Positions 33,418 through 42,090 of a stretch of 64,000 nucleotides of DNA are shown here, in pieces. The position numbers were made by a program, and so were the translations under genes. The notes under the pieces were generated by a model. The model was not told where the DNA came from, searched no databases, and saw nothing but the letters and a program-made list of their open reading frames with translations. The stretch is from Sporobacter sp942492735 (lineage in GTDB: Bacteria > Bacillota > Clostridia > Oscillospirales > Oscillospiraceae), in NCBI GenBank assembly GCA_942492735.1, contig OW818648.1, forward strand, positions 3,720,001-3,784,000. The letters run 5' to 3'. The stretch's first letter is position 1, and every line of letters begins with the position of its first letter.

Positions 33418-34488
33418 ATGAAGTTCGTGGACAAGTATATCGACAAAGTGACCATATTTATTCTGAGCGCCGTCTTCTACATCGAATACCGTATTGATAT
33501 CTACATCGTTGTGCCTCTCATCTGCGTCGTCAGCATCAGCGCGTTTTTGAGCTACCTCGATGATGCGCGGGTTAAGATTCTGACGGCGGTACTCTATTTT
33601 GCCGCCTGTATCATCTGTCCTGTTTTTCTGTTTTTTCTGCCTGTCATCTTTTACGATGTCTTTTTTACAAAATATCAGGCCGCACTTGCGCTCGCCGTGA
33701 TTCCAGCCGTGATTGGGTTTCCGACGCTGCCGCTGACCTCCTGTATTTTTATCGTCCTTTTTATTGGTCTTTCGTATCTTATTAAACGCCGGACGACAGT
33801 GCTGGAAAGAACAAGAACCGATTATATCGCACTGCGTGACAGTACGAAGGAGTTTTCGCTCCTGCTTGAAAACAAGAATAAAGAACTTATGGAAAAGCAG
33901 GATTACGAGGTGAATCTCGCTACTTTAAATGAGCGCAACAGGATTGCGCGCGATATCCATGACAGCGTCGGTCATATCCTTTCCAACTCAATTCTTCAAA
34001 CCGGCGCCCTTATAACCACGAGCGGCGATGACGCTTTGAAAGAAAAGCTGCGTATTTTAAAGGACACGCTGAGTGCCGGTATGGACAGTGTCCGGTCGAG
34101 CGTCCATGACCTGTATGAAGAATCCATTGATCTCTATTCGGAAATACAGCGGCTCTGCGACGGTTTTAATTTCTGCGAAATCGTTTTGGATTACGATATG
34201 GACAGCAATCCGGAAAAGACTGTGAAGTATACGATTTTATCTGTCGCCAAGGAGGCGTTTTCAAATATCATGCGGCATTCGGACGCATCACAAGTTCGAG
34301 TCACAGTACGGGAGCATCCGGCACTCTACCAGCTCATCATCAAGGATAACGGAACACAAAAAGAAATCGGCGGCGATGGGATCGGGCTTAAAAACATTGC
34401 CCAGCGCGTCGAAACCCTCGGTGGCATCGTCAACATCAGCGACGACAACGGTTTCACCGTATTCGTATCCATACCAAAAACGAGGTAA
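33418..34488 (+). CDS. NarL-type sensor histidine kinase (HisKA_3)
   Basis: The 356-residue protein has about four N-terminal membrane helices (residues 10-125) with almost no external loops, then a coiled coil. The dimerisation domain carries the phospho-acceptor in RNRIARDIHDSVGH, and the ATPase domain ends with DGIGLKNIAQRVETLGG. Short-loop kinases of this type often sense membrane or transporter state. A NarL-family regulator follows 83 bases downstream, and a divergent ABC exporter shares the promoter region. This resembles other regulatory pairs that control an adjacent exporter. The start at 33418 has only a weak ribosome site, so a GTG at 33427 is possible. Confidence 0.9.
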   Translation: MKFVDKYIDKVTIFILSAVFYIEYRIDIYIVVPLICVVSISAFLSYLDDARVKILTAVLYFAACIICPVFLFFLPVIFYDVFFTKYQAALALAVIPAVIGFPTLPLTSCIFIVLFIGLSYLIKRRTTVLERTRTDYIALRDSTKEFSLLLENKNKELMEKQDYEVNLATLNERNRIARDIHDSVGHILSNSILQTGALITTSGDDALKEKLRILKDTLSAGMDSVRSSVHDLYEESIDLYSEIQRLCDGFNFCEIVLDYDMDSNPEKTVKYTILSVAKEAFSNIMRHSDASQVRVTVREHPALYQLIIKDNGTQKEIGGDGIGLKNIAQRVETLGGIVNISDDNGFTVFVSIPKTR

Positions 34489-34491
34489 ATT

Positions 34492-34524
34492 CCTGTCATC
34501 CCGAGCGAAGCGAAGAATGACAGG
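34492..34524. repeat. Short inverted repeat related to the 12251 element
   Basis: CCTGTCAT and ATGACAGG bracket CCCGAGCGAAGCGAAGA. The interior shares the CGAAG-GAAGAAT pattern with the arm at 12251. It lies in the 83-base gap between kinase and regulator genes. Confidence 0.65.
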
Positions 34525-34570
34525 TCGCCGGTATTTAGTTGCAATGACACACATGCGCATGGAGGTAAAA

Positions 34571-35197
34571 ATGAAAATTGTTATTGTTGACGACGACAAG
34601 CTCGTCGGGATTTCTTTAAAGACAATTGTCGAAGCATCAGGCGAAATACAGGTTTCTGCCATTGGATATAACAGCAGTGAAGCGATAAAGCTATACGACA
34701 GCCTGACACCTGATATTCTTTTAATGGATATCCGCATGGACACGATGACAGGCCTTGACGCGGGCGAGCAAATCCTCAAAGCGCATCCCGACGCAAAGAT
34801 TCTATACCTTACGACGTTTGCCGACGATGATTATATCATGCGAGCGCTCAGAATCGGCGCGAAGGGCTATATCTTAAAGCAGGATTTTGAGAGCATCATC
34901 CCAGCCTTAAAAGCGGTAAATGCCGGTCAAAGTGTTTTTGGCGAGGATATTATCGCAAAAATCCCAAGTCTTTTAAGCCATAATAAAAAAATTGATTTCG
35001 GCGATTTTGGCATCACCGAAAAAGAGACGGAGATCATCGGCCTCATAGCGGAAGGTTTGTCAAACCGGGAAATTGCGGGCACGCTCTACTTAAGCGAGGG
35101 TACCGTACGCAACGCCATCAGCGTCATCATGGATAAGCTCAGCCTAAAACGCCGGACACAGATTGCAATATTTTATTACAAGAATATACAGGAGTAA
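34571..35197 (+). CDS. NarL/LuxR-family response regulator
   Basis: The protein has 208 residues. The receiver has DDD near the N terminus, the phospho-acceptor in LLMDIRMD and the lysine in GYILKQD. The LuxR-type helix-turn-helix has ITEKETEIIGLIAEGLSNRE and SEGTVRNAI. A perfect GGAGGT lies five to six bases before the ATG at 34571. It is the partner of the upstream kinase and probably controls the divergent ABC operon, for which a palindromic site is visible. Confidence 0.94.
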   Translation: MKIVIVDDDKLVGISLKTIVEASGEIQVSAIGYNSSEAIKLYDSLTPDILLMDIRMDTMTGLDAGEQILKAHPDAKILYLTTFADDDYIMRALRIGAKGYILKQDFESIIPALKAVNAGQSVFGEDIIAKIPSLLSHNKKIDFGDFGITEKETEIIGLIAEGLSNREIAGTLYLSEGTVRNAISVIMDKLSLKRRTQIAIFYYKNIQE

Positions 35198-35255
35198 GTA
35201 TCGGCGAGAACGGCGTCTGGTTAGCTGATTATAACGAGGTATTGGAGTATTTACA

Positions 35256-35729
35256 ATGAGACGAAAAGACAGGGAAATCGCGGATTTCGAGGAGATCAAG
35301 GCGGTTATGAGCAAGTGCAGCGTTTGCAGGGTGGCTTTCTTCGATGAGGTGTACCCCTACATTGTACCGCTCAGCTTCGGTTTCGGTGAGGACGACGGGA
35401 AACTGACGCTGTATTTCCATTGCGCCAACGAAGGAAAAAAGATGGATCTATTAAAGCGCAATAATAACGTCGCCTTTGAGATGGACTGCCCGGATAAGTT
35501 TTTTGACGGGGAGAAAGCCTGCTATTCGACGATGGCTTTTGAGAGCATCTGCGGAATCGGGACGCTGGAGACTGTCGACGACGAAGAGAAGATTCCCGCT
35601 TTAAAGCTCCTGATGCAGCAATACTCCGACAAGCGCGAATTTGAATTCGATGCGTTTGAGGTCAAGGCCGTTACGGTCCTGAAGCTGACGGTTAAAGAGA
35701 TGACAGGAAAGCGGCTCAAGAACGGGTAG
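35256..35729 (+). CDS. Pyridoxamine 5'-phosphate oxidase-like flavoprotein
   Basis: This 157-residue protein belongs to the split-barrel PNPOx-like group. It opens RRKDREI and continues with MSKCSVCRVAFFDEVYPYIVPLSFGF, and has FHCANEGKKMDLLKRN later. This group includes NimA-type nitroimidazole reductases and flavin- or heme-binding proteins rather than true PdxH. It should bind FMN in the cytoplasm. It follows the response regulator by 58 bases but is not obviously tied to it. The reaction is unknown. Confidence 0.87.
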   Translation: MRRKDREIADFEEIKAVMSKCSVCRVAFFDEVYPYIVPLSFGFGEDDGKLTLYFHCANEGKKMDLLKRNNNVAFEMDCPDKFFDGEKACYSTMAFESICGIGTLETVDDEEKIPALKLLMQQYSDKREFEFDAFEVKAVTVLKLTVKEMTGKRLKNG

Positions 35730-35756
35730 GACATATTGGTATTGTATAAAACAATA

Positions 35757-35812
35757 AAAATGCCTGAGAACGCGGCAGGAGCAAGCTCCTGTCCTACCTT
35801 CTCAGGCATTTT
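35757..35812. terminator. Bidirectional terminator with inner hairpin
   Basis: AAAATGCCTGAGAA pairs perfectly with TTCTCAGGCATTTT; the loop holds a second stem (CAGGAGC/GCTCCTG). It serves both the flavoprotein gene and the convergent SleB-like gene. Confidence 0.88.
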
Positions 35813-35831
35813 CTGCAGCTAAAACGGCTTT

Positions 35832-36638
35832 CTATGCGTAGAACATGTGATTACCGACGGTGGTAATCAGGCTGCGGTTTTGCATGGTCCAAAAATTTGA
35901 CGAGATTGTGGGATTGAGGAAAAAGAGACTGTTACCGGCGACCGACGCGCCGTCAAGGCAAAGTTTTGCCGCGAGGATACTGTCAGCGGTTGGGGTATTA
36001 TTGATCGTTCCGTTTTTTACCGGCTCAAACTGTCCACCCCATCTTGCGTCAAAAATGACGCCGTAAATGCTGTCGGGGAAATCCGGGCTGGCGACTCGAT
36101 TGAGAACAACATTGCCGACGGCGATTTTGCCGGCCAAGGATTCCTGCTGACTCTCCGCGCTGATGATACGCGACAGCCAGTAAACATTGTCGCTGTTATA
36201 AAAGCTCTCGCCGGATTGTATGGATCCGCTCCCGCTCTTGACCGAAACAATGCCGTTGGCACCATCCCAGGCGACCGACGCGCCGAGCGCTTTGGCGAGT
36301 ACCCGTATCGGTATTATAATACTGCCGTTTTCTATTTTAACGCCATTTTGTACATAGAGCATGCGGCCGTTAGCATCCACATAGTTATTGCCGGGCCGCG
36401 CGGTCAACGTGAGGCCTGACATACTTACAACAGCTTGATTATTCTCCCATGAGATTTGAGCGTCGGGGCAGAGCATTTTGGTTACGGCTCTGAGCGGGAC
36501 ATAAGTTGTGCTGTTACTGACTGACATGGTGATTGCAGCCGGCTTGTTGTCAACCACGAGCGATACGGCTGCGGCCGACATGACCGTCATCGAAGCTAAA
36601 CTCAGCATTAAGCCAAAAGCAATTATATATTTTTTCAT
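35832..36638 (-). CDS. SleB-type cell wall hydrolase with copper amine oxidase N-like domain
   Basis: The 268-residue protein starts at 36638 with GGAGTG upstream. A signal peptide (residues 1-24) is followed by a copper amine oxidase N-terminal-like domain, used in Clostridia as a wall-associated module (TTYVPLRAVTKML, IIPIRVLAKALGASV). Residues about 145-268 are Hydrolase_2/SleB: YWLSRIISAESQQESLAGKIAVGNVVLNR and the end FLNPTISSNFWTMQNRSLITTVGNHMFYA. Family members are lytic transglycosylases acting on spore cortex or cell wall peptidoglycan. The catalytic glutamate would be in SAESQ. It supports a sporulating or wall-remodelling host. (Sequences quoted here are split by position, residues about 147-166 and 250-268.). 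Confidence 0.88.
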   Translation of the reverse strand: MKKYIIAFGLMLSLASMTVMSAAAVSLVVDNKPAAITMSVSNSTTYVPLRAVTKMLCPDAQISWENNQAVVSMSGLTLTARPGNNYVDANGRMLYVQNGVKIENGSIIIPIRVLAKALGASVAWDGANGIVSVKSGSGSIQSGESFYNSDNVYWLSRIISAESQQESLAGKIAVGNVVLNRVASPDFPDSIYGVIFDARWGGQFEPVKNGTINNTPTADSILAAKLCLDGASVAGNSLFFLNPTISSNFWTMQNRSLITTVGNHMFYA

Positions 36639-36711
36639 TGATCTCACTCCTTGCATTACAATTTGTAACCCCATTGTAACCTTTTGTATCTATTTATGCA
36701 AGGCTAAAGAT

Positions 36712-37878
36712 TTACCACTCCCCCTGTATCTCAGCATCCATGTGATCATCATTAAAATTGATTCGATCAAAATAATTGCTGTTTTTGCTGCCAAAGGTCG
36801 TGTCGACAGCAACCCAGATGTCATTCTTGTCAATATAAATCTCGTTCCAGGAGTGGTCCAACCACGCACTCCCGTTGAAGGCGTGGCCTGTGATGAGCCT
36901 CACCCTGACGCCAACGGCACGGCACATTGCGACGTACAGACACGCTTTGTCAAAGCACACGCCAGTTTTCTCGCTGAAGGCCGGAACGGCCCCCGACCAT
37001 GTCTCAAAGGCATCCTCTGAAATGGTTTCAGCCTTCTGATGGTCATAGCTGATATTTTCTGCAATCCAATCGTATAGGAGCCGGCCTGTCTTATAGTCGT
37101 CATTTTCAGCCCCGACCAGATCAATGGCCATATTGTCAATATCCGGTGTCGATTCAACGGCGTCCTCAAGTGTCACACCATTGATATAGACCTTTATAAG
37201 GAGCTTTCTCCCCTCCGGTGATAGGCATTCGACGGCTTTTTCGACAGTGTTGTCTATGAATACCGGTATCTGCTGCACGGCGTTTGATGCAATGATCGGC
37301 TTCAGGGCATTCTCGTCGACAAGCCGGTAGGTTTCGGAGCTATGGATATACGTATCGAGCACCGTGTTTTTTGATAAAACCGAATAGAAATTAAAAAGGA
37401 GCGAAAAAACGAGAACGAGCCATACGGATTTTGGGAACTGCCACAGACCGCTGAGGAGACGCCGCACAAATATGTTGGCCGACGCGATATGCGATGCCAT
37501 CATATCCGACAGCGGCATGAACACCTTTTTATGAAGTGGAATAAAAAGCAGCTGCAGTAGGCTGCAGAGACCGATCAGAACAATAACCAGAAACAGAATA
37601 TAAACCAGCACATCCTGGCTGAGGATCGAATAGCGTATAACCTCGACATTTATAAAAAGATTCGCCAGGAAATTATCACCGTTGTTTGAAAATAGAAAAT
37701 TCGTGAAGTCAACGGCAAGTACGGCGGATATGATCACGATGGCTGCGCTGATGGTTGTGTTGATCGAGTGGAAAATCCGCGCGCCGGTAAGTGGACAAAA
37801 GAGTCCAACCACAATTGGCAGAATAAACAGCACGATGAGAAATACCGATATCAGGTTGATCTGCTCAAACAATGACAT
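36712..37878 (-). CDS. Membrane protein with transglutaminase-like domain
   Basis: The 388-residue protein has three hydrophobic segments within residues 10-175, and a transglutaminase-like domain from about 265. The cysteine is in KTGVCFDKACLYVAMCRA, the histidine in LDHSWNEIYI and the aspartate in WVAVDTTFGS, so the Cys-His-Asp triad is intact. Such proteins act outside the membrane as proteases or cross-linkers of wall proteins. It lies upstream of the SleB-like gene on the same strand with a 73-base gap. A joint wall function is possible but not shown. Confidence 0.88.
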   Translation of the reverse strand: MSLFEQINLISVFLIVLFILPIVVGLFCPLTGARIFHSINTTISAAIVIISAVLAVDFTNFLFSNNGDNFLANLFINVEVIRYSILSQDVLVYILFLVIVLIGLCSLLQLLFIPLHKKVFMPLSDMMASHIASANIFVRRLLSGLWQFPKSVWLVLVFSLLFNFYSVLSKNTVLDTYIHSSETYRLVDENALKPIIASNAVQQIPVFIDNTVEKAVECLSPEGRKLLIKVYINGVTLEDAVESTPDIDNMAIDLVGAENDDYKTGRLLYDWIAENISYDHQKAETISEDAFETWSGAVPAFSEKTGVCFDKACLYVAMCRAVGVRVRLITGHAFNGSAWLDHSWNEIYIDKNDIWVAVDTTFGSKNSNYFDRINFNDDHMDAEIQGEW

Positions 37879-37965
37879 TCTTCTTCTTGCACCCCGCTCA
37901 GACTACTTCCAAATTATGCCTTAACATATTATGCCTGCTTTCACCTTGCTCAAACCAATGATGTC

Positions 37966-37995
37966 AAAAAAATAGTGCTGCCTCAGACGAGGCAG
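37966..37995 (-). terminator. Strong terminator after the ArsR gene
   Basis: AATAGTGCTGCCTC pairs perfectly with its complement across AGAC; A- and T-runs flank it. It lies 45 bases past the ArsR stop codon on the minus strand. Confidence 0.92.
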
Positions 37996-38040
37996 CACTA
38001 TTTTTCTATTGTGGTGTTTATGGATAAGAATCAAGGTTAA

Positions 38041-38328
38041 TCAGGCTTCCGCCAATGCAGTGATGTCATTGAAAATGTGTTTGGTTTTCGCAACTGTCTC
38101 TGAATTGAGTGTATAATGCGTCCATTTGCCGTCTTCCCTGGCTTTTACCAGTCCACTCTCGCAGAGGCTCTTCATATGGTGCGATAGTGTTGACTGTGAC
38201 AGATCAAATTGCTCCAGTATCTTGCTTGCACATAACTCGCCGCCGGAAAGCATGTCTACAATGATGGCTCTTTTGGGATTGCTCAGTGCTTTGAAAACCT
38301 GCGAACCCGCAGTGTACTTATCACTCAT
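38041..38328 (-). CDS. ArsR-family transcriptional regulator
   Basis: This 95-residue winged-helix protein has the ArsR pattern: VFKALSNPKRAIIVDMLSGG, then ASKILEQFDLSQSTLSHHMK as the recognition helix, then GLVKAREDGKWTHYTL. No typical metal-binding cysteine pair (ELCVCDL) is present in the recognition region; the corresponding stretch reads ELCASKIL with a single cysteine. It may therefore sense something other than arsenite. It is monocistronic, with an inverted repeat upstream suggesting autoregulation. No metal pump is adjacent. Confidence 0.92.
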   Translation of the reverse strand: MSDKYTAGSQVFKALSNPKRAIIVDMLSGGELCASKILEQFDLSQSTLSHHMKSLCESGLVKAREDGKWTHYTLNSETVAKTKHIFNDITALAEA

Positions 38329-38349
38329 TGCAGCACCTCACATTTATAC

Positions 38350-38390
38350 TTATCGATTTGATGATTCGATTATATGCCCCAAATCGATAA
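38350..38390. promoter_or_regulatory. Inverted repeat upstream of arsR-like gene
   Basis: TTATCGATTTG and CAAATCGATAA are perfect 11-base arms with a 19-base spacer, starting 21 bases from the ArsR start codon. It is the natural candidate for the repressor's own operator. Confidence 0.65.
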
Positions 38391-38408
38391 ATGTCAATAT
38401 GATAAGTA

Positions 38409-38454
38409 AAAAAATAACAGCGCCTCCCAAATTTTTGGGAAGTGCCTTATTTTT
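38409..38454 (-). terminator. Hairpin with A/T flanks upstream of ArsR
   Basis: CGCCTCCCAAA pairs with TTTGGGAAGTG with two mismatches; AAATAA and TTATTTTT extend the stem. It may end the minus-strand operon finishing at 38625. Confidence 0.6.
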
Positions 38455-38495
38455 CTGCAATATTGCAGTTACATAACCGTCCCCTTATCTCGCCG

Positions 38496-38614
38496 CTGTC
38501 ATTCCCGCGCAGGCGGGAATCTACGTACCTGGGAGACTGGATTCCCGCCTGCGCGGGAATGACACGTAACGCAGGATATGCTGATATCTCATTGTGTTTA
38601 TGGAAGAACAGTAT
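38496..38614. repeat. Interspersed repeat copy 2 (ATTCCCGC hairpin element)
   Basis: This is the same layout as at 25861 and 63267: CATTCCCGCGCAGGCGGGAA, GGAGACTGGATT, the mirrored arm, then TGCTGATATCTCATTGTG and GGAAGAACAGTAT. The hairpin stem here has GCAG where the others have GAAG, and both arms changed together, so the pairing is kept. It ends 10 bases before the minus-strand stop at 38625. The rest of the gap up to the ArsR gene holds the hairpin at 38409 and the operator. Confidence 0.9.
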
Positions 38615-38624
38615 ATATATGGGT

Positions 38625-39515
38625 TTATTTCTCAATCTCTTTCCAAATGAGATTATCCGTTTGATAACCCCTTAAATCATTGAAGGCAAGTGAAATCTCG
38701 ACGTGGTCCCCCATGACATGCGGGGCGGAAACGGATATCACAAGAGCGCCTTCGTCTAGATATGAACATACTTCAGCGCTCTCCGAATCGGCTTTTCTCA
38801 GCGCGCTTACCCAGCTTTCGGGACCCATTTCAGTGAGATAATCCTTGATTGACGACCTGTATTCATCCGTCATATCATAACCCATCGAACTGTACTTGCC
38901 ACTCAGCAAAACATCGACAAAGCCTTCACTAATGCTGACGAGTGCAGGCAGCGGAACCGTTTCTTGCTTTTCGGTGTCAAGCGTCACTGAGCGCAGAAAT
39001 TGGTACGGGTGTGCAGCTCCGGGAGTATAGCCGTACCCGTCAAAGTACATACTGACCACGGTCGGTCTATCGAAAGTAACTTTGTAATTCAGATCATATT
39101 CCGTCCCGCTTTCAAGAAAACCTAAGTCTCTGAGCGCCGTATCGGATATGATTTTGTTGAGTTTTTCCTGTGCTGCACCATCAGACATGCCTGTAATTTG
39201 GGGGTATTTTATTGTAATGGTGCCTTCCGAATACGTCTTTTCCTCAAAAATAAACCCTGAAGCGGACGCAGCTGATGCAGCTGTCACCGGAGCAGAAGCG
39301 TTCGCCGAGGCCGATGAACCTATCGGCTGCGATGACTGTATACCGTCGGTCACCGGAACGATATAAGAAACGGTTGGCGTTACGAATGAATCTGCGGAAG
39401 ATCCGGCAGGCGTTTTTGTGGTTGAAGTGTATGAACCGACGAGCCTGCATGCGCTGAAAAGACCGGCGGTGGAAATAATGAGGATAACGATGATCAGTAT
39501 TGGGGTTTTCTTCAT
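38625..39515 (-). CDS. Lipoprotein with DUF4163/DUF3298 (RsiV-like) domain
   Basis: The 296-residue protein has a signal peptide with a lipobox-like FSAC near residue 22, a Ser/Thr/Ala-rich linker to about residue 90, then DUF4163 (EEKTYSEGTITIKYPQITG) and DUF3298 (HPYQFLRSVTLDTEKQETVP, then FNDLRGYQ). In RsiV this pair binds lysozyme outside the cell, but here no anti-sigma helix or membrane segment follows. It is more likely a free sensor or binding lipoprotein. GGAGGT precedes the ATG. It is last in an operon with a SGNH hydrolase and an FAD oxidoreductase. Confidence 0.85.
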   Translation of the reverse strand: MKKTPILIIVILIISTAGLFSACRLVGSYTSTTKTPAGSSADSFVTPTVSYIVPVTDGIQSSQPIGSSASANASAPVTAASAASASGFIFEEKTYSEGTITIKYPQITGMSDGAAQEKLNKIISDTALRDLGFLESGTEYDLNYKVTFDRPTVVSMYFDGYGYTPGAAHPYQFLRSVTLDTEKQETVPLPALVSISEGFVDVLLSGKYSSMGYDMTDEYRSSIKDYLTEMGPESWVSALRKADSESAEVCSYLDEGALVISVSAPHVMGDHVEISLAFNDLRGYQTDNLIWKEIEK

Positions 39516-39560
39516 CAGATGACCTCCACAAATATGTATATATGGGTTTGTAATATCTAC

Positions 39561-40277
39561 TTATTCACGTATTGCCGCAAATACTGTTTCTGCAATGATT
39601 TTTGCCCCGCCGGCATCCGGGTGAATTCCGTCAAACTTGAAGCACTCCGGGTGATTTTTTGTTGCGGCGTTGATATCAATAACTCTTATAATATGCTCTT
39701 CACCCATTTTTGTAATCGCAGCCGTTATTTCATCAAGCCGTTCATTATGCATTGAGTGGATAACTTTGGTGTAATTTTCGACTGGAAACTGTGTTGGGGG
39801 TGTCATCATGAAAACGGCAGGATGAGAAGGCAGTGACCTGTAGTGCTCGGCCATTTCACGATAATCGATTATGAATGGGTCAATTCCCTTCCAGTTACGA
39901 TCGGATGCATCGTTCGTGCCAAGCATCAGCAGCAGTATATCCGGCTCAAATTCCGCGCTCGCCTTGAAGTGCTTATGCTCCCAATACGGCTGATCCGCTT
40001 GTTTCTGAACCGCATTCCCGTTGACGCCGAAATTACGCACCGAATAACTGCTGCCGAGCAGTTTCTCAAGCTGTGCGGGATAGCAGTTTCTTTTTCGAGA
40101 CTTGACAAGAGCGCCGTACGTAATACTGTCTCCGACACACGCGACCTTTATTGTGCCCGGCAGAGCCGGGGGAACGGGTGCCGCGAAGTCCTTGGCGTAA
40201 TATAAGAGCCCCAGACTGGTAACAAGTAAAAGTAAAAACAGCCCTAAACCGATGTAGCCTATCGTTGTTGTGATCAT
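39561..40277 (-). CDS. Membrane-anchored SGNH/GDSL hydrolase
   Basis: This 238-residue protein has one N-terminal helix (residues 5-27) and an SGNH esterase domain: VACVGDSITYGA (block I serine), GNAV (block II), LMLGTNDASD (block III) and DGIHPDAGG (block V, catalytic Asp-His). It should remove acyl or acetyl groups from an envelope lipid or glycan on the outer face. It starts eight bases after the FAD oxidoreductase gene, with AGAGG before the ATG, so the two are one transcript. Confidence 0.9.
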   Translation of the reverse strand: MITTTIGYIGLGLFLLLLVTSLGLLYYAKDFAAPVPPALPGTIKVACVGDSITYGALVKSRKRNCYPAQLEKLLGSSYSVRNFGVNGNAVQKQADQPYWEHKHFKASAEFEPDILLLMLGTNDASDRNWKGIDPFIIDYREMAEHYRSLPSHPAVFMMTPPTQFPVENYTKVIHSMHNERLDEITAAITKMGEEHIIRVIDINAATKNHPECFKFDGIHPDAGGAKIIAETVFAAIRE

Positions 40278-40285
40278 ATTTACCT

Positions 40286-41740
40286 CTATGAAATCGCTTT
40301 TTTAATAAGTTTGGCGGCCGTTTTTCCGTCGGCTATCGCCGTGCAGATGCCGCCGCCGGGTGTCGTCCACTGGCCGCAGAGACAAAAACATTTCAAACCG
40401 GGTATTGCTTTTTTGATCTTTAACTTCAGAACGGAGGGTGTTGGCGTGAACCCTTCAAACGAGCCTTTATACACATTTGTCAGCCGGACATACGTCGCCG
40501 GTGTGGCAACATCGACAACAGCGATGGCATCTTTAAACCCAGGGTATTGTTTATCAATCTTCGAAGCGAGGCTCTCCGCTAGAAGCTCCTTTGCGATTTT
40601 ATACGCTTCCGGATTTTCGCTGCGCAGCTTCAACCAATAATCAAGCGGCGCATTAAACACCACCACGACGCTGCTGCCGTCCTTCGGCGCGGAGGTCGGG
40701 TCAAATTCAAACGATCGCAGATTATAACTGTATTTCTTTACATCCGGTGCCACCGTAAATCCCTCGAGACATTCGCAGATCACCGAAAAAGGAATATCGA
40801 GCTTTTTATCAAGACCGAAGGAAACAATAGCCAGTGGGTTAAAAAGCGCTGCTTCCTCCAGCAAAGTACTGATTTGCGGATGCTTGTATCGGCCGCGGAG
40901 CATTTTTTTAAGCGTGTCATGGGCATCACAGGCAGCAACGACGCCGTCGGATTTATAGATCATTCCTTTAGAACGAATACCTTTTGCTTTGCCATCGACA
41001 ATCACGATTTCGTCTACTTTAGAGTTGAAGTTAATTTTTCCGCCGAGTGATTCATATTTCCAAACCATACGTTTGATGATATCGGATGCACCGCCCATCG
41101 GATATCCGGCATTGCCGCCCATGCGGGTTCCAAGCATTAAAAAAAGCGCTATTGCTGAAAATTCTGCCGGCATCAGGCATGTTATAATATCCCTGATTAT
41201 ACCACTTTTGAAATCCTTTACAACCTCTTCAACCGTCATACCCTTGTATTTGCGCATCAGCTCTATATAGCACAGCCTGTTTTTCAGTAAACTGAATAAT
41301 TGGGAGCATAAGGAGCTACCAAGCACCATTTTCGCGTTTTTCATAACCGCAATCTCTTTACAAAAGATATCTATGGCGCAGGTGTCCTGAGCAGACAGGC
41401 CATGCAGAAAAGCTCTGAACTTAGCCAATTGCATCGGGACATCATACTCGATGCTTTTACATATGATGCGCACAAATTCGGCGTTATGAATAACGGTGTC
41501 GTCCGTCAGTGCCCCGACTTCCGTATATAAATTGTATAGTGGTTCACCCTTTTTTGTGCCGACCATCCATTGAATACACCCATCAAAGCGATACCCTTTT
41601 CGAAACCACGCCGTACACATCCCCCCGGCCCATGGCGCATGCTCAAATATCTGCGTTTCAATGCCCCCCTGCTGAAGATAAATGCCGGTACTCAGACCGG
41701 CAAGTCCCGCACCGATAATATGCACTTTTTTTGACATCAT
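40286..41740 (-). CDS. CrtI-like FAD-dependent oxidoreductase
   Basis: This 484-residue flavoprotein of the phytoene desaturase/NAD(P)-binding Rossmann group is the third such enzyme in the window. It shows VHIIGAGLAGLSTGIYLQ, then GGMCTAWFRKGYRFDGCIQW and the C-terminal GQWTTPGGGICTAI. These are FAD contacts; the substrate is open (carotenoid, retinol-like or other lipid). It leads an operon with a SGNH esterase and a DUF3298 lipoprotein. AAGGTG lies ahead of the ATG. It has no Fe-S tail, unlike the protein at 5423. Confidence 0.87.
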   Translation of the reverse strand: MMSKKVHIIGAGLAGLSTGIYLQQGGIETQIFEHAPWAGGMCTAWFRKGYRFDGCIQWMVGTKKGEPLYNLYTEVGALTDDTVIHNAEFVRIICKSIEYDVPMQLAKFRAFLHGLSAQDTCAIDIFCKEIAVMKNAKMVLGSSLCSQLFSLLKNRLCYIELMRKYKGMTVEEVVKDFKSGIIRDIITCLMPAEFSAIALFLMLGTRMGGNAGYPMGGASDIIKRMVWKYESLGGKINFNSKVDEIVIVDGKAKGIRSKGMIYKSDGVVAACDAHDTLKKMLRGRYKHPQISTLLEEAALFNPLAIVSFGLDKKLDIPFSVICECLEGFTVAPDVKKYSYNLRSFEFDPTSAPKDGSSVVVVFNAPLDYWLKLRSENPEAYKIAKELLAESLASKIDKQYPGFKDAIAVVDVATPATYVRLTNVYKGSFEGFTPTPSVLKLKIKKAIPGLKCFCLCGQWTTPGGGICTAIADGKTAAKLIKKAIS

Positions 41741-41832
41741 CTATCACCTTCCTATATAATATAGATAAACGGTGGGAGCCCTTCTCCATATTTTACCCGG
41801 AAATCCTGTAATAATATCCAACGGAGGCTTGT

Positions 41833-42090
41833 ATGACTTTTGCGGAAGGCGCAATCCGATTTATTGCGGGCGGAACACTCGTTCTGCTCATTGGTATCAT
41901 CGCAAAGAACGGGAAATCAAGTCTTGCAGGAATCATGGCCATGTTTCCCGTGATTACGGCAGTCAGTTTCTCGTTTTTAACACAGTCATCAGAAGTACGG
42001 ATTGTCAAGGATGCCGTTCTCTCAGGAATTTTTTCGTTACCGGCAACACTGATCTTTCTTCTGGTATTTTATTTATGCATCGCAAAATGA
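41833..42090 (+). CDS. Small membrane protein, GlpM/DUF3147-like N-terminal part
   Basis: This 85-residue protein has three hydrophobic segments. It begins with FAEGAIRFIAGGTLVLLIGI and includes KSSLAGIMAMFPVIT, which resembles the GlpM/DUF3147 group of small membrane proteins. GGAGGC lies upstream of the ATG. Its stop codon overlaps the start of a 26-residue reading frame that encodes one further membrane helix. The two together would equal a typical four-helix family member of about 110 residues. The gene may therefore be split by a frameshift, or be two coupled subunits. The function is not known. Confidence 0.65.
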   Translation: MTFAEGAIRFIAGGTLVLLIGIIAKNGKSSLAGIMAMFPVITAVSFSFLTQSSEVRIVKDAVLSGIFSLPATLIFLLVFYLCIAK

